Position numbers and translations under genes: made by a program. Below the pieces are notes generated by a model, which was not told the origin of the DNA, did no database searches, and saw only the letters and a list, made by a program, of their open reading frames with translations. Below are positions 9,057-18,135 of a DNA stretch of 64,000 bases, piece by piece (within the stretch, counting starts at the first letter, position 1; each line of letters begins with the position of its first letter). Source of the DNA: Candidatus Helarchaeota archaeon (GTDB lineage: Archaea; Asgardarchaeota; Lokiarchaeia; Helarchaeales; JABXJV01); the NCBI GenBank assembly GCA_013375355.1, contig JABXJV010000057.1, positions 10,723 through 74,722 of the forward strand, read 5' to 3'.

Positions 9057-9494
9057 CATGACATTTTTACGCCTAAAAAAATTGATAGGAAAAAGCTCAT
9101 CCAAAATAAATTTAATAGCTGCAAGGATCAGACCACTTTTAAGAATCTAAAAGAACTTATGGAGACGAGGTATAAGTTTATAGAAAATCAGATTTTTAAA
9201 AGGAAATCAATAATACGGGATATCTATTTCTCCACCATTTTTTCCTTGTATTTGAAACAAGATCAAAGGTCGAAGCTGACCGAGCTTTTAAGAGAGTGGA
9301 TATTACATGCGATTGACAATTGCGAAACGAGGGTGCAATTACAAGTTAAGTTGGATAAATTGATAATAGATTTTTGTGATTATTATTCTTCTAATTCAAA
9401 TTTCTTAAATATAAATGTCAATAAGCTGCTTAATAACCGTAAACAAAAATTTAATGACTTGTTTAAATTAGCTAGCGAATTTAAAATTGGATAA
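9057..9494 (+). pseudogene. open frame without a normal start, possible truncated gene
   Basis: The frame is open from 9057 to 9494; its only ATG is at 9159 (111 residues if used). The stretch 9057-9158 also reads as plausible protein (IDRKKLIQNKF, FKNLKELM) but has no ATG, GTG or TTG, suggesting a gene that lost its 5' end. The product is helical and charged with no family I recognise. A weakly similar phrase occurs upstream: WLKLTDFFRL near 9010 against RSKLTELLREW near 9268. It ends four bases before a fossil tail of the membrane-protein gene. A short genuine gene from 9159 cannot be excluded. Confidence 0.4.
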
Positions 9495-9497
9495 TAA

Positions 9498-9540
9498 GGA
9501 TATTAAAAAATAGTTACTTACTTTTAATTCACAAAATTTA
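9498..9540 (+). pseudogene. fossil 3' tail of the membrane-protein gene
   Basis: 43 bases matching 10916-10958, which covers the last codons, stop and downstream flank of the membrane-protein gene. Both copies read DIKK-stop and then TAGTTACT...TTCACAAAAT with only a few differences. It lies just upstream of the intact gene, as expected if an upstream tandem paralogue was deleted leaving its tail. Confidence 0.75.
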
Positions 9541-9581
9541 TTAGTTGGAGTATTTATTTAAAGAATATAGAGGGTTTAACA

Positions 9582-10931
9582 ATGAATTCCAAATATTTAA
9601 TCGCAGGAATCGGTAGTATTATTTTCTCCTTTAATACACTAATTTTATTTATTCTAGAATATATTAGAATTTTAATACCAGTTATTCATACGTTAAGAGA
9701 TATGAATATCTACATTATATTTAACATTATTATCAGTGTTGGTATATTGTTAATGGGGGCGGTATATCTGGAATTATATTTAAAAAACAGGGAGATCCTT
9801 TCATTGTTTGTTCTTATAATTGGATTATCTGCAAGTTCTTTTTTACTTATTTCAAATTCTTTGCAAGCATATAATCACTCAAACCGAATACCATTTGTAT
9901 ATCCTATTTTTGCTATTCCATATTATGAAACTTATCTTATTGTGCATGAATTATGGGGTATTTATTTAGCTTTAATCACAATTTTTTTTATATTGATTGG
10001 AATACACTTGATAATAAAAAGAAATTATATGAAAAATAAAAATTTAACCTTATATACTGGAATTTTGGCTTTGATTTTAAGTCCTATATCATTAATATTT
10101 TCTTGCAGATATTTATTTGCTAGAATGGAAGAACTTTCTTTTCTAATAAATTATTTAAAAGTCGATCAAATTTCTGAAATTTATGGTTATCCATTTGGCT
10201 TAAACATTATATTCCATGGTTGGTTATTTCCTGATTCAGCTGTCCCTTATAAACAATATATGATTACCTCATCCTTAATTCTTGGTTTTTTGACATTCTT
10301 GATTAGCATAATCTTTTTTTTAGAATCTAAAAATGCTGAATTGGGCATAGAAAATCAAACTCGACCTACGACACACACATCAGGTTCTAAGGCTCTAGGC
10401 AATTGTTGCTTATGTCTGGGAATATTTTGCTTTATACTTACAAGTGGGTTCTCCTACACTTCTTCTCCTTTGGTTGCCATTTTTCCCGCAGCTGGGCTCT
10501 TTTTTATTTTCATAGCGGCAATATGTTTTGCAGCTGATGGGAAAGAAGATAAAAGAAGGACACCGACAGAAGAGGTGGGAATAATATTATTTCAAGCAGA
10601 TAAATTTGGCAAATATTCTACTGAATTTAAAAATTTTGCAAGCATGAATAATTCAAAAATCATAATCACAGTTAATGACTTAATTATAGAGCCAGAAAAA
10701 GGGGATCAAATAAAAATTGATATAAAAAAAATAAGGGAAATAATAGGTTATGTCCGTAAAGATACACCCTATTATAAATTAATCCTTGAAAATAATAAAA
10801 TTATCTATATCTCTTTCTTTAATTGGCGTTATATATCAATTGAGGAGCTTGATATTAAATTTAAATATATTCTTGAAAAAAATTTTGGAATGAAGATTGT
10901 AGAAGGTGAAATGGGGGATATTAAAAAATAG
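9582..10931 (+). CDS. multi-pass membrane protein with C-terminal PH-like domain
   Basis: 449 residues. About eight membrane segments: roughly 7-30, 45-65, 73-92, 120-145, 155-175, 228-250, 275-295 and 300-318. A cytosolic domain from about 345 (IIITVNDLIIEPEKG, then KLILENNKIIYISFF) alternates beta strands in the way of small PH-like/bPH domains. No enzymatic motif. ATG at 9582 follows TATAGAGGGT. Fragments of a paralogue lie at 7941 and 9498, so the gene was once duplicated. Function not recognised; a membrane-anchored binding protein is the most that can be said. Confidence 0.8.
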   Translation: MNSKYLIAGIGSIIFSFNTLILFILEYIRILIPVIHTLRDMNIYIIFNIIISVGILLMGAVYLELYLKNREILSLFVLIIGLSASSFLLISNSLQAYNHSNRIPFVYPIFAIPYYETYLIVHELWGIYLALITIFFILIGIHLIIKRNYMKNKNLTLYTGILALILSPISLIFSCRYLFARMEELSFLINYLKVDQISEIYGYPFGLNIIFHGWLFPDSAVPYKQYMITSSLILGFLTFLISIIFFLESKNAELGIENQTRPTTHTSGSKALGNCCLCLGIFCFILTSGFSYTSSPLVAIFPAAGLFFIFIAAICFAADGKEDKRRTPTEEVGIILFQADKFGKYSTEFKNFASMNNSKIIITVNDLIIEPEKGDQIKIDIKKIREIIGYVRKDTPYYKLILENNKIIYISFFNWRYISIEELDIKFKYILEKNFGMKIVEGEMGDIKK

Positions 10932-11040
10932 TTACTAACTTTTACTTCACAAAATATAATAATTTGTACCAATAATACTTTAACAATAAAAGGGAATTTT
11001 TGAACATTGTCATTTCCAAAGCCCAAGTAATTTTTAATTA

Positions 11041-11592
11041 TTATAATATTTGAAATTTTTGAAAAATCGTGTAAACACTTGTTTTAAAAAATTTTAGTGG
11101 AATATTTAACGGTTTAAAGATAGTTTTAATTTTACCAGTTAATTGATTGAACAAATTTTCATATTTTTCTGACGAAAGCAATTCAGGATCGTATTTATGC
11201 ACGAAAATAATAAAATTTGGGATAGGTTTTTGTAATTTTACTACTCCAGTGATATTTAATAAATATGTAATAGATTCATCAAAACGATCAGGGTCTTGAA
11301 TATCAATTACATAAATTAGTTTACTAATTTTACTAAAATAATAATCTTTTCGACGAAAATATTCTTCACGAAATGACAATTGCCCTCCAAAATCCCAAAC
11401 CATGAACTTTGTTCCATCAACAGCAGTAAATTCTTCTATATTTACTCCTGTTGTTGGTTTCATATTTGCGAACATTTTGGGAGTTAATTCCTGTTTTAAA
11501 GTTTTTAATATAGTAGTTTTTCCTGCGTTGTCAAGCCCAATAATAATCATTTTTTGTGCTGAATCAACCGAATCTTCACTCAATGTTTTCAA
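11041..11592 (-). CDS. Arf/Rag-like small GTPase
   Basis: 183 residues, close relative of the GTPase at 3701-4306. P-loop GLDNAGKTT, switch I PTTGVN, G3 WDFGGQ, then YVIDIQDPDRFDES, G4 HKYDPE and C-terminal FKTSVYT. As in its relative, HKxD replaces NKxD, which is the form used by Rag/Gtr GTPases. Nucleotide binding and magnesium residues are all present. The frame can start at TTG 11592 or at an inner ATG just before the P-loop; Shine-Dalgarno evidence is weak. It faces the membrane-protein gene convergently. No GAP or GEF gene is next to it. Confidence 0.88.
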   Translation of the reverse strand: MKTLSEDSVDSAQKMIIIGLDNAGKTTILKTLKQELTPKMFANMKPTTGVNIEEFTAVDGTKFMVWDFGGQLSFREEYFRRKDYYFSKISKLIYVIDIQDPDRFDESITYLLNITGVVKLQKPIPNFIIFVHKYDPELLSSEKYENLFNQLTGKIKTIFKPLNIPLKFFKTSVYTIFQKFQIL

Positions 11593-11792
11593 CCGATCCC
11601 GTTTTTTGAAAAAAGGTAAAACAAATGAATTTTTCTAATGAGATAAAATTCTCTTTTTAACCTTTTATCTTTTAGGTAAATTCAATTTTAATCATTTATT
11701 AATAATAGATATAAAAAATTTTATTTTATCCAAAACTGAATAAATTCAGGTAAATGTTGATTTTTTCAATTTATATTATTGGAATTTTTGAA

Positions 11793-12464
11793 ATGAAATA
11801 TATTTTCCATCAATCGGTAAAAAAAAGATTCCCAGATTTACGAGTGGGACTTGGATTTATTTCTGGTCTAAATAATACGCAAAAAGATCTATTTGAGGAA
11901 AAAAGAGAGTTAATATATAACAAATTGAAAGAGAAATATTCTTTGGACACATTAAAGGATTTAGAGATTGTAAGGGCTTATCGGGATTTTTTCTGGACAT
12001 TAGGAATAGATCCTACTAAAAATAGACCTTCTGCTGAAGCTTTGATTCGCCGAGTTCTTAAGGGAAAATCCATTCCAAGAATTAATTGTGTAGTAGATGC
12101 TTATAATCTTGCATCTATGGAGAGCGGAATTGCATTAGCAGCTTTTGATTCTGATCTTCTTAAAGGTGACCTTATAATGAGTTTCGCTGAAGCTGGTGAA
12201 ATTTTTCTCGGTATTGGAATGAAAGAAGCAAAAAAACTTAAAGGAAAAGAATTAATCATCAAGGATCAAAATCAAATAATTGCAGTTTATCCATACAGGG
12301 ATGCTGATAGCACTAAAGTTTCTAAGAACACTAATAATGTTGTACTACTAGTTTGTGGAGTTCCCGATATTGATACAGATATATTGAGAAACGCAGCTGA
12401 TCTTGCTATTGAATATATTACACATTTATGCGGAGGCAAAGGTAGTTATCAAATTATTGAATAA
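11793..12464 (+). CDS. B3/B4 domain protein (PheT editing-domain homologue)
   Basis: 224 residues from ATG 11793; an upstream ATG in frame at 11754 would add a hydrophobic stretch with no conservation value. Reads VGLGFISGLNN, then FFWTLGIDPTKNRPSAEAL and LAAFDSDLLKGD, which fit the stand-alone B3/B4 family (COG3382-like), homologous to the editing region of phenylalanyl-tRNA synthetase beta. Some members are thought to clear mischarged tRNA; for this one the substrate is unknown. The gene stands alone, divergent from the GTPase gene. Confidence 0.85.
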   Translation: MKYIFHQSVKKRFPDLRVGLGFISGLNNTQKDLFEEKRELIYNKLKEKYSLDTLKDLEIVRAYRDFFWTLGIDPTKNRPSAEALIRRVLKGKSIPRINCVVDAYNLASMESGIALAAFDSDLLKGDLIMSFAEAGEIFLGIGMKEAKKLKGKELIIKDQNQIIAVYPYRDADSTKVSKNTNNVVLLVCGVPDIDTDILRNAADLAIEYITHLCGGKGSYQIIE

Positions 12465-12543
12465 TAAAAATACTCTTTGATTTAGAATTTTTACTTAAAT
12501 TTGAAATAATATATAGTTATCAAACTATATTTTCTATTTGATT

Positions 12544-12888
12544 TTAACTCATCTCTTCTTTAATCTGCATTACAGCTTCTTCCAATTCTAAAATATGAAC
12601 TTTAGCTACATCCCAAACGATTTCAGTGCTAGTAAATGGATAACCATGACTTAATCTATGTTTCATTTTAACAATTTTACTCCAAGGAACCTTTTCATAT
12701 TTATTTTTCAATTTTTCTGGAAGATTTCCTACAGCTTCACCAATAATTTCAATTGACCTTTGGACTGCATACTGTTTTTCTAAATTGCTTTCAAATTGTT
12801 CAAATGTAATTTTTTTTACAAATGATTTTATATTATCAATTTCATCAATTATATCTTCGATAAAATCTAGAACTTTGCGTTCGTTCAA
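12544..12888 (-). CDS. hepT: HEPN-domain toxin, HepT-like (DUF86)
   Basis: 114 residues, all helical. Contains EIIGEAVGNLPEKL and the HEPN active-site region KMKHRLSHGYPF. HepT RNases normally show R-x4-H-x-Y; here the Arg position is Lys (K-x4-H-G-Y), while His and the Tyr that is AMPylated by MntA are kept. The TTG start overlaps the TGA of the upstream nucleotidyltransferase gene (TTGA), the usual translational coupling of hepT-mntA modules. Role of the family: RNase toxin held inactive by AMPylation. Whether the Lys form is active is open. Confidence 0.9.
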   Translation of the reverse strand: MNERKVLDFIEDIIDEIDNIKSFVKKITFEQFESNLEKQYAVQRSIEIIGEAVGNLPEKLKNKYEKVPWSKIVKMKHRLSHGYPFTSTEIVWDVAKVHILELEEAVMQIKEEMS

Positions 12889-13175
12889 ACATGAATCAAA
12901 TCCCTTTTTATTCTATTCGCTTTTTTTGATTTTAAAACAGACGAAGTTAATACACCTACTTTCAAACCAAGTTTGTGTTCTAGAAAATCTTCGAGATCAA
13001 AAATATTTAAACCAATAAAGCCCTTTATTTCAACAATGAGATCTAAATCGCTTTCTTCAGTTTGGTCACCTCTAGCATATGACCCAAAAATAAAAATGTT
13101 TTCTACATTGAATTCTTTTTTTAAGATTGGTTTAATATTGTTAATGATTTTTTTTATTTCTGTTAAACTTTTCAA
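12885..13175 (-). CDS. mntA: MNT-domain nucleotidyltransferase antitoxin, MntA-like
   Basis: 96 residues. Has IFIFGSYARGD and SDLDLIVE, the GSxARG and DxD motifs of minimal nucleotidyltransferases, giving metal and ATP binding. MntA antitoxins transfer AMP to a tyrosine of the partner HEPN toxin. TTG start at 13175 with GGTG seven bases upstream. Overlaps the hepT start by four bases. A second, orphan MNT gene lies at 17726-18016. Confidence 0.9.
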   Translation of the reverse strand: MKSLTEIKKIINNIKPILKKEFNVENIFIFGSYARGDQTEESDLDLIVEIKGFIGLNIFDLEDFLEHKLGLKVGVLTSSVLKSKKANRIKRDLIHV

Positions 13176-13435
13176 TTAAACACCATTTCAATATTAGTGA
13201 ATTAAAAATAAACCTTGATTGTATAGCGACCTTGGTGAATTAAGTATTTTTTCTGTGTTAATATCCAAAATATGGAATTTATATATTTTTAATTTTAGTG
13301 TTAAATAATTTCATTTTAAAATACTTAATTTAATTAGAGCGGATTAAAAAAATTATATTTTTTTTTATTTCAAAAATTTTTTTAACGAACTCTTTATTGT
13401 CAATTAGGAATATAATGTGTTAAGGTGTCTTATTT

Positions 13436-14629
13436 TTGACAACGACAGAGGAACCAACATTAGCAGATAAATTGTCGGAATTAAAAAAGTTACTTGCATT
13501 TTGCTACCAGTGTGGGACATGTTCGGGTGTGTGCACATTGAGTTATGTAAGACCCACATATAGTCCTAGAGGGATAATATACAAATATTTAATTAATAAA
13601 GAAAAAAATATTGATGATTTAGATATTAATGAATTTTTAGATTGTCTCACATGCAATCTATGTTCAGTAAGATGCCCACAAGAAGTAGATATGGCAGAAT
13701 TTATGCGTGAAGTTCGAACTGAGCTTTATAAAAAAGGAATATGTGTTGAAGAATCGCATGAAGGTATTACTTCAACAATTGCAAGGATTCAGACAAATGA
13801 AAATGTAAAGCCAAAACTACCACACAATTTCTTCCCTAAAGGTGTTGAAATTCTCGGAAAAGGAGAAATCGTATATTTTCCAGGGTGTCTTGCAATTTTT
13901 GATAAATTATTTGATGATTATCAAACTGATTTTAAGGGAATAGCTCAAGATTCAGTTCTTATCCTTGATAACTTATTAGATCAGCCCATAGCTGTTGTCC
14001 CAGACTTAAAATGCTGTGGTCATGACAATTTCTGGAAAGGTGATTTTGAAACATTTGAAAAGCTAGCGAAATACAATATCAAAAGATTAGAAGAAGCAGG
14101 AGCTAAATTAGTAGTGTTTTCTTGTGCCGAAGGATATCGAACATTTAAAACAGATTATCCAAGATTTTTTGGAGACCTATCCTTCGAAGTTAAACATATT
14201 TCAGAAATAATTCAAGAAAAAGAGATAAAATTTTCTGATGCAGTTAAGAAATCAATTACTTATCATGATCCGTGCAGATTGGGAAGATTTATGAATGTTT
14301 ATGACCAGCCAAGGGAGATTTTAACTGGTCAAGGAGAAGAATTTGTAAAATTTAAAGAAATGGAACGAATTAAAGAAAACGCTCAATGCTGTGGTGTTCC
14401 ACTATTCGCAAATTGTAATGATTATACGAAGGCATTGCGGCTTGATAGGTTAAAAGAGGCTGAAAAAACAGCGGAGTTGTTAGTAACCTCTTGCCCAAAA
14501 TGTCAACTTCATTTTAATTGTTTATTGCGTGAGTTTAAAGAAGGTCCAAATAAAATAAATCTTGAAGTAGGCGACTTGGTTAATGTAGTAGCTAGACTAT
14601 TGGGTTTAAAAGGTGGTAAAAATGAGTAG
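13436..14629 (+). CDS. HdrC-HdrB-like fused heterodisulfide reductase subunit (HdrD-like)
   Basis: 397 residues. Residues 20-90 hold two ferredoxin-type cysteine sets (CYQCGTCSGVC and CLTCNLCSVRCP), as in HdrC. Then two CCG domains as in HdrB: the first around FPGCLA, KCCGHD and FSCAEG, the second around HDPCRLG, QCCGVPLF and SCPKCQ. The CCG cysteines bind the non-cubane [4Fe-4S] clusters that reduce disulfides in HdrB. The C-B order in one chain resembles HdrD-type proteins. TTG start, eight bases after AAGGTG. The next gene, HdrA, starts inside its last codons, so the two are co-translated. Likely moves electrons between HdrA and a thiol/disulfide or other acceptor in the cytosol. Confidence 0.92.
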   Translation: MTTTEEPTLADKLSELKKLLAFCYQCGTCSGVCTLSYVRPTYSPRGIIYKYLINKEKNIDDLDINEFLDCLTCNLCSVRCPQEVDMAEFMREVRTELYKKGICVEESHEGITSTIARIQTNENVKPKLPHNFFPKGVEILGKGEIVYFPGCLAIFDKLFDDYQTDFKGIAQDSVLILDNLLDQPIAVVPDLKCCGHDNFWKGDFETFEKLAKYNIKRLEEAGAKLVVFSCAEGYRTFKTDYPRFFGDLSFEVKHISEIIQEKEIKFSDAVKKSITYHDPCRLGRFMNVYDQPREILTGQGEEFVKFKEMERIKENAQCCGVPLFANCNDYTKALRLDRLKEAEKTAELLVTSCPKCQLHFNCLLREFKEGPNKINLEVGDLVNVVARLLGLKGGKNE

Positions 14630-17600
14630 TTTAGAAAAGGTAGGTTCTGTTTTAGTAATTGGTGGAGGAGTTGCTGGAATACAAGCATCATTAGATTTAG
14701 CGGAAATGGGATTCAAAGTTTATTTGGTTGAAAAAAGTCCAAGTATTGGAGGTAGAATGTCCCAACTAGATAAAACATTCCCAACAAATGATTGCTCACT
14801 TTGTATACTCGCCCCGAAGATGGTTGAGGTTTTTAGACACCAAAATATCAATATGATGACTTATTGTGAGGTAATTGGAGTTGAGGGTGAAGCTGGAAAT
14901 TTTACAGTCTCAATAAATAAAAAAGCTAGATATGTTGATGAAACCGAATGTAAGGGTTGCGGAGATTGTGCTGCGAAATGTCCCGTAAGAGATAAGTTTC
15001 CGGACGAATTTAATATGGGACTCGGAAAAAGAGGTGCAATATATACTCCGTTTCCTCAAGCAGTTCCTCCAGTATATTTAATTGATAAAGATAATTGTTT
15101 ATTTTTTCAAAAAGGCATTTGTAAGGTCTGTCAAAAATTTTGTAAAGCTAATTGTGTAGATTTTGAAATGAAGGACCAGGAAGTCAAACTGAACGTTGGA
15201 GCGATAGTTGTCGTTACAGGGTATGATCAAATAGATCCTTCTATTTTACCTCAATATGGATATCATTTTGAAAATGTTATAACGGGTTTAGAATTTGAAC
15301 GATTAATGTGTGCTTCGGGACCTACCAGAGGACATATAAAACGTGTTTCTGATGATAAACATCCCCATAAAATCGCTATGCTGTCATGTGTAGGATCTCG
15401 TAATGAAAGAGGAGGAGTCCCATACTGTTCTAGTGTTTGTTGTATGTATATCGCCAAAGAATGTATTATTACAAAAGAACATGCTCCGGATACAGACATG
15501 TTCGTTTTCAAGAGTGATGTCAGGTCATATGGAAAAGGATTCAACGAATTTATTCAAAGAGCACAAGAGGAATATGGAGTAAAATATATCACAGGAAGAG
15601 TAGCATTTGTTGAAGAAGATCCCGAAACTAAGAATTTGATTATTTATTATGAAAATATGGAAACCGGCGAATCTAAAGAAATGGAAGTCGATCTTGTTGT
15701 TTTAGCAGTGGCATTAGTTCCATCTAAGGGCACCGTGGAATTGGCTAAAGTTTTGAATATTGATATAGATATAAATAATTTCTTTACTGAAAAGTCGGAA
15801 ATAGATCCGGTCGAATCCAGTAGATCAGGTATTTATATTTGTGGATATGGACAAGCTCCAAAAGATATTCCCGAATCAGTTGCAGATGCAAGTGGTGCAG
15901 CGGCTAAAGCTGCAGAATTACTATCTTCAGTAAGGGGTACTTTAGCAAAGAAAAAAATATTTGAACTTCCTGAAAAAGAAATTAAACCTGACGATGAACC
16001 TAGAATTGGAGTTATGGTCTGTCATTGTGGAATTAATATAGGAGGGGTGGTTAATGTTCCTGAAGTCGTCGAATATGTCAAGACTCTTCCTAATGTTATT
16101 CATGTCGAAGAAAATTTATATTCCTGTTCCAGCGATTCACAACAAAGAATTAAAGAATTGATTGCTGAACACAACTTAAATAGATATATAGTAGCTTCAT
16201 GTACACCTCGGACTCATGAACCACTCTTTGCTTTAACTTGCCGAGAAGGAGGTTTGAATCCTTATTTGTTTGAATTAGTTAATATTAGAGACCAATGTTC
16301 ATGGGTACATATGAATGAGCCAGAAGCAGCAACGCAAAAAGCGAAAGATCTTCTAAGAATGACCATTTCCAAATCGCGGCTTCTTAGACCACTTCAAAGA
16401 GGTCAGGTACAAGTTGTTCAACACGCATTAGTTATAGGAGGAGGAATTTCAGGAATGACAGCAGCTTTGAATATTGCAAATGAGGGATATCAAGTTTATC
16501 TTGTAACAAATGAAGAGAAATTAGGGGGAATTCTAAATCAAGTCTATAAAGTTTTCCCTTCAGGAGAGAAAGCAGAGGATATTTTGGCTCCGTTATTGAA
16601 AGAAATCGAAAAAAACGATAGAATAGAAGTCTTTACATCATCTAAAATTAAAAATGCAGGGGGTTACGTCGGAAATTTTAAAGCTGAAATAGAAGATATT
16701 GATGGAAAAGTGATTGAAAAGGAAATAGGAGTAGTTTTAGTAGCTACAGGAGGCAAGGAATTAAAACCTAAAGGATATCTCAAGTATGGTGAATATGAAC
16801 AGGTGATAACTCAATTAGAATTGGAGCAAAAATTGAAAGAAGGTTCGATTAGTAAAGATGTTAAAGATGTAGTTATGCTGCTATGTGCAAATGCCAGGGA
16901 AAATGAAGGGCTTTTTACATATTGTTCTAAAATATGCTGCTCTGTGGCTATTAAAAATGCAATGATTCTCAAAGAAATTAATCCTGATATTAATGTAACA
17001 ATTCTATATCGCGATATTCAAATGGCAGGGAAAGTAGCTGAACAATATTATCGAAAATCACGAGAAAAAATCACTTATGTCCAATATAATCTTGAAAAAT
17101 TACCTAAAGTTACAAAAAATACAGATAATCGTATTAATGTTAACCTTTATAATGTTCTTAACACCGATCAAATTGAACTCAATTGTGATCTTTTTGTATT
17201 AGCAACACCGATGGTGCCTCAAAGTGGAGTAGAAGAATTGGCTCAATTTTTAAAAATCCCCACTATGAAAGATATACCTCCCTTCTTCCTTGAGGCACAT
17301 GTAAAACTTAGACCTCTTGATTTTGCAACTGAGGGTATATTTTTATGCGGAACTGCACAATGGCCTAAACCACTACATGAATGTGCATCACAAGCTCTTG
17401 GTGCTGCGGCGAGAGCAAGTCGTATCCTTGCTGCTGGAGTTATAGAAACTGAAGGAATCATTTCAGAAATAGATCCAGATAAATGTATAGCTTGCGGAAG
17501 ATGTCGAGAAGTCTGTGCTTTTAATGCGATTGAAGAAGAAGTATATGAAAAAGATTTTGAAAATGTTAAATTAATCGAAGTAAAATCTAGAATTATTCCA

Positions 17601-17720
17601 GCACTCTGTAAAGGCTGCGGAACATGTGCCCCAATTTGCCCCGTTTCAGCTATAACATCAAAACATTTTACTACGCCACAACTGAAAGCTATGGTAAAGA
17701 GTTATTTAACAGAAGAATAA
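14622..17720 (+). CDS. hdrA: double-length HdrA-like flavoprotein
   Basis: 1032 residues, about one and a half times a methanogen HdrA, built from two FAD modules. First module: GGGVAGIQAS near residue 15, cysteines CKGCGDCAAKCP near 110, CKVCQKFCKANC near 170 and YCSSVCC near 270. A middle VMVCHCGINIGG near 465 marks the start of the standard HdrA N-domain. Second module: IGGGISGMTAA near 605 and YCSKICC near 770. Two [4Fe-4S] ferredoxin motifs close the chain (CIACGRCREVC near 955, CKGCGTCAPIC near 995). HdrA carries the electron-bifurcating FAD. ATG 14622, after AAAGGTGG, overlaps the upstream gene by eight bases. mvhD follows after an antisense gene. Confidence 0.93.
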   Translation: MSSLEKVGSVLVIGGGVAGIQASLDLAEMGFKVYLVEKSPSIGGRMSQLDKTFPTNDCSLCILAPKMVEVFRHQNINMMTYCEVIGVEGEAGNFTVSINKKARYVDETECKGCGDCAAKCPVRDKFPDEFNMGLGKRGAIYTPFPQAVPPVYLIDKDNCLFFQKGICKVCQKFCKANCVDFEMKDQEVKLNVGAIVVVTGYDQIDPSILPQYGYHFENVITGLEFERLMCASGPTRGHIKRVSDDKHPHKIAMLSCVGSRNERGGVPYCSSVCCMYIAKECIITKEHAPDTDMFVFKSDVRSYGKGFNEFIQRAQEEYGVKYITGRVAFVEEDPETKNLIIYYENMETGESKEMEVDLVVLAVALVPSKGTVELAKVLNIDIDINNFFTEKSEIDPVESSRSGIYICGYGQAPKDIPESVADASGAAAKAAELLSSVRGTLAKKKIFELPEKEIKPDDEPRIGVMVCHCGINIGGVVNVPEVVEYVKTLPNVIHVEENLYSCSSDSQQRIKELIAEHNLNRYIVASCTPRTHEPLFALTCREGGLNPYLFELVNIRDQCSWVHMNEPEAATQKAKDLLRMTISKSRLLRPLQRGQVQVVQHALVIGGGISGMTAALNIANEGYQVYLVTNEEKLGGILNQVYKVFPSGEKAEDILAPLLKEIEKNDRIEVFTSSKIKNAGGYVGNFKAEIEDIDGKVIEKEIGVVLVATGGKELKPKGYLKYGEYEQVITQLELEQKLKEGSISKDVKDVVMLLCANARENEGLFTYCSKICCSVAIKNAMILKEINPDINVTILYRDIQMAGKVAEQYYRKSREKITYVQYNLEKLPKVTKNTDNRINVNLYNVLNTDQIELNCDLFVLATPMVPQSGVEELAQFLKIPTMKDIPPFFLEAHVKLRPLDFATEGIFLCGTAQWPKPLHECASQALGAAARASRILAAGVIETEGIISEIDPDKCIACGRCREVCAFNAIEEEVYEKDFENVKLIEVKSRIIPALCKGCGTCAPICPVSAITSKHFTTPQLKAMVKSYLTEE

Positions 17721-17725
17721 ACTCA

Positions 17726-18016
17726 TTATTCATAAATTACCTCCATCTCCTTTTTAATATCCTCTATCAAATATTGACTTATTGATTTTTCAGTTAATAA
17801 GTCAACTTTTATCTCTAATTCTTCTGATAACTCTCTTTCTATCTTGACATGATCAAGAAGACTTTTCCCTTCTGAAAATTCAACAATTATATCAATATCA
17901 CTTTCTAAATCATTATTTCCTCTTGCATAAGAGCCAAAAATTGCTATTTTGGATGCACCATAATTCATAAGAAAAGAAATAATTTTGTTATATAATTGCT
18001 CTTTCAACATTTTCAT
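17726..18016 (-). CDS. orphan MNT-domain nucleotidyltransferase
   Basis: 96 residues with IAIFGSYARGN and ESDIDIIVEF, the GSxARG and DxD motifs of minimal nucleotidyltransferases. Related to the MntA-like protein at 12885-13175 but no HEPN gene is next to it. It lies antisense between hdrA and mvhD, with its stop five bases from the hdrA stop, and interrupts what would otherwise be one redox operon. Possibly a solitary antitoxin or a remnant of a toxin-antitoxin pair. Start ATG 18016. Confidence 0.8.
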   Translation of the reverse strand: MKMLKEQLYNKIISFLMNYGASKIAIFGSYARGNNDLESDIDIIVEFSEGKSLLDHVKIERELSEELEIKVDLLTEKSISQYLIEDIKKEMEVIYE

Positions 18017-18135
18017 AATCTTCGATTATATAATTCAATGATTAGATTTTAACTTTTTTTTAATTCCAGAAAAATTTTTTTTAATGATTTCTTTATTGTA
18101 GAATTGAAAAAATAAAATGAAATTTTGGTGAAAAT

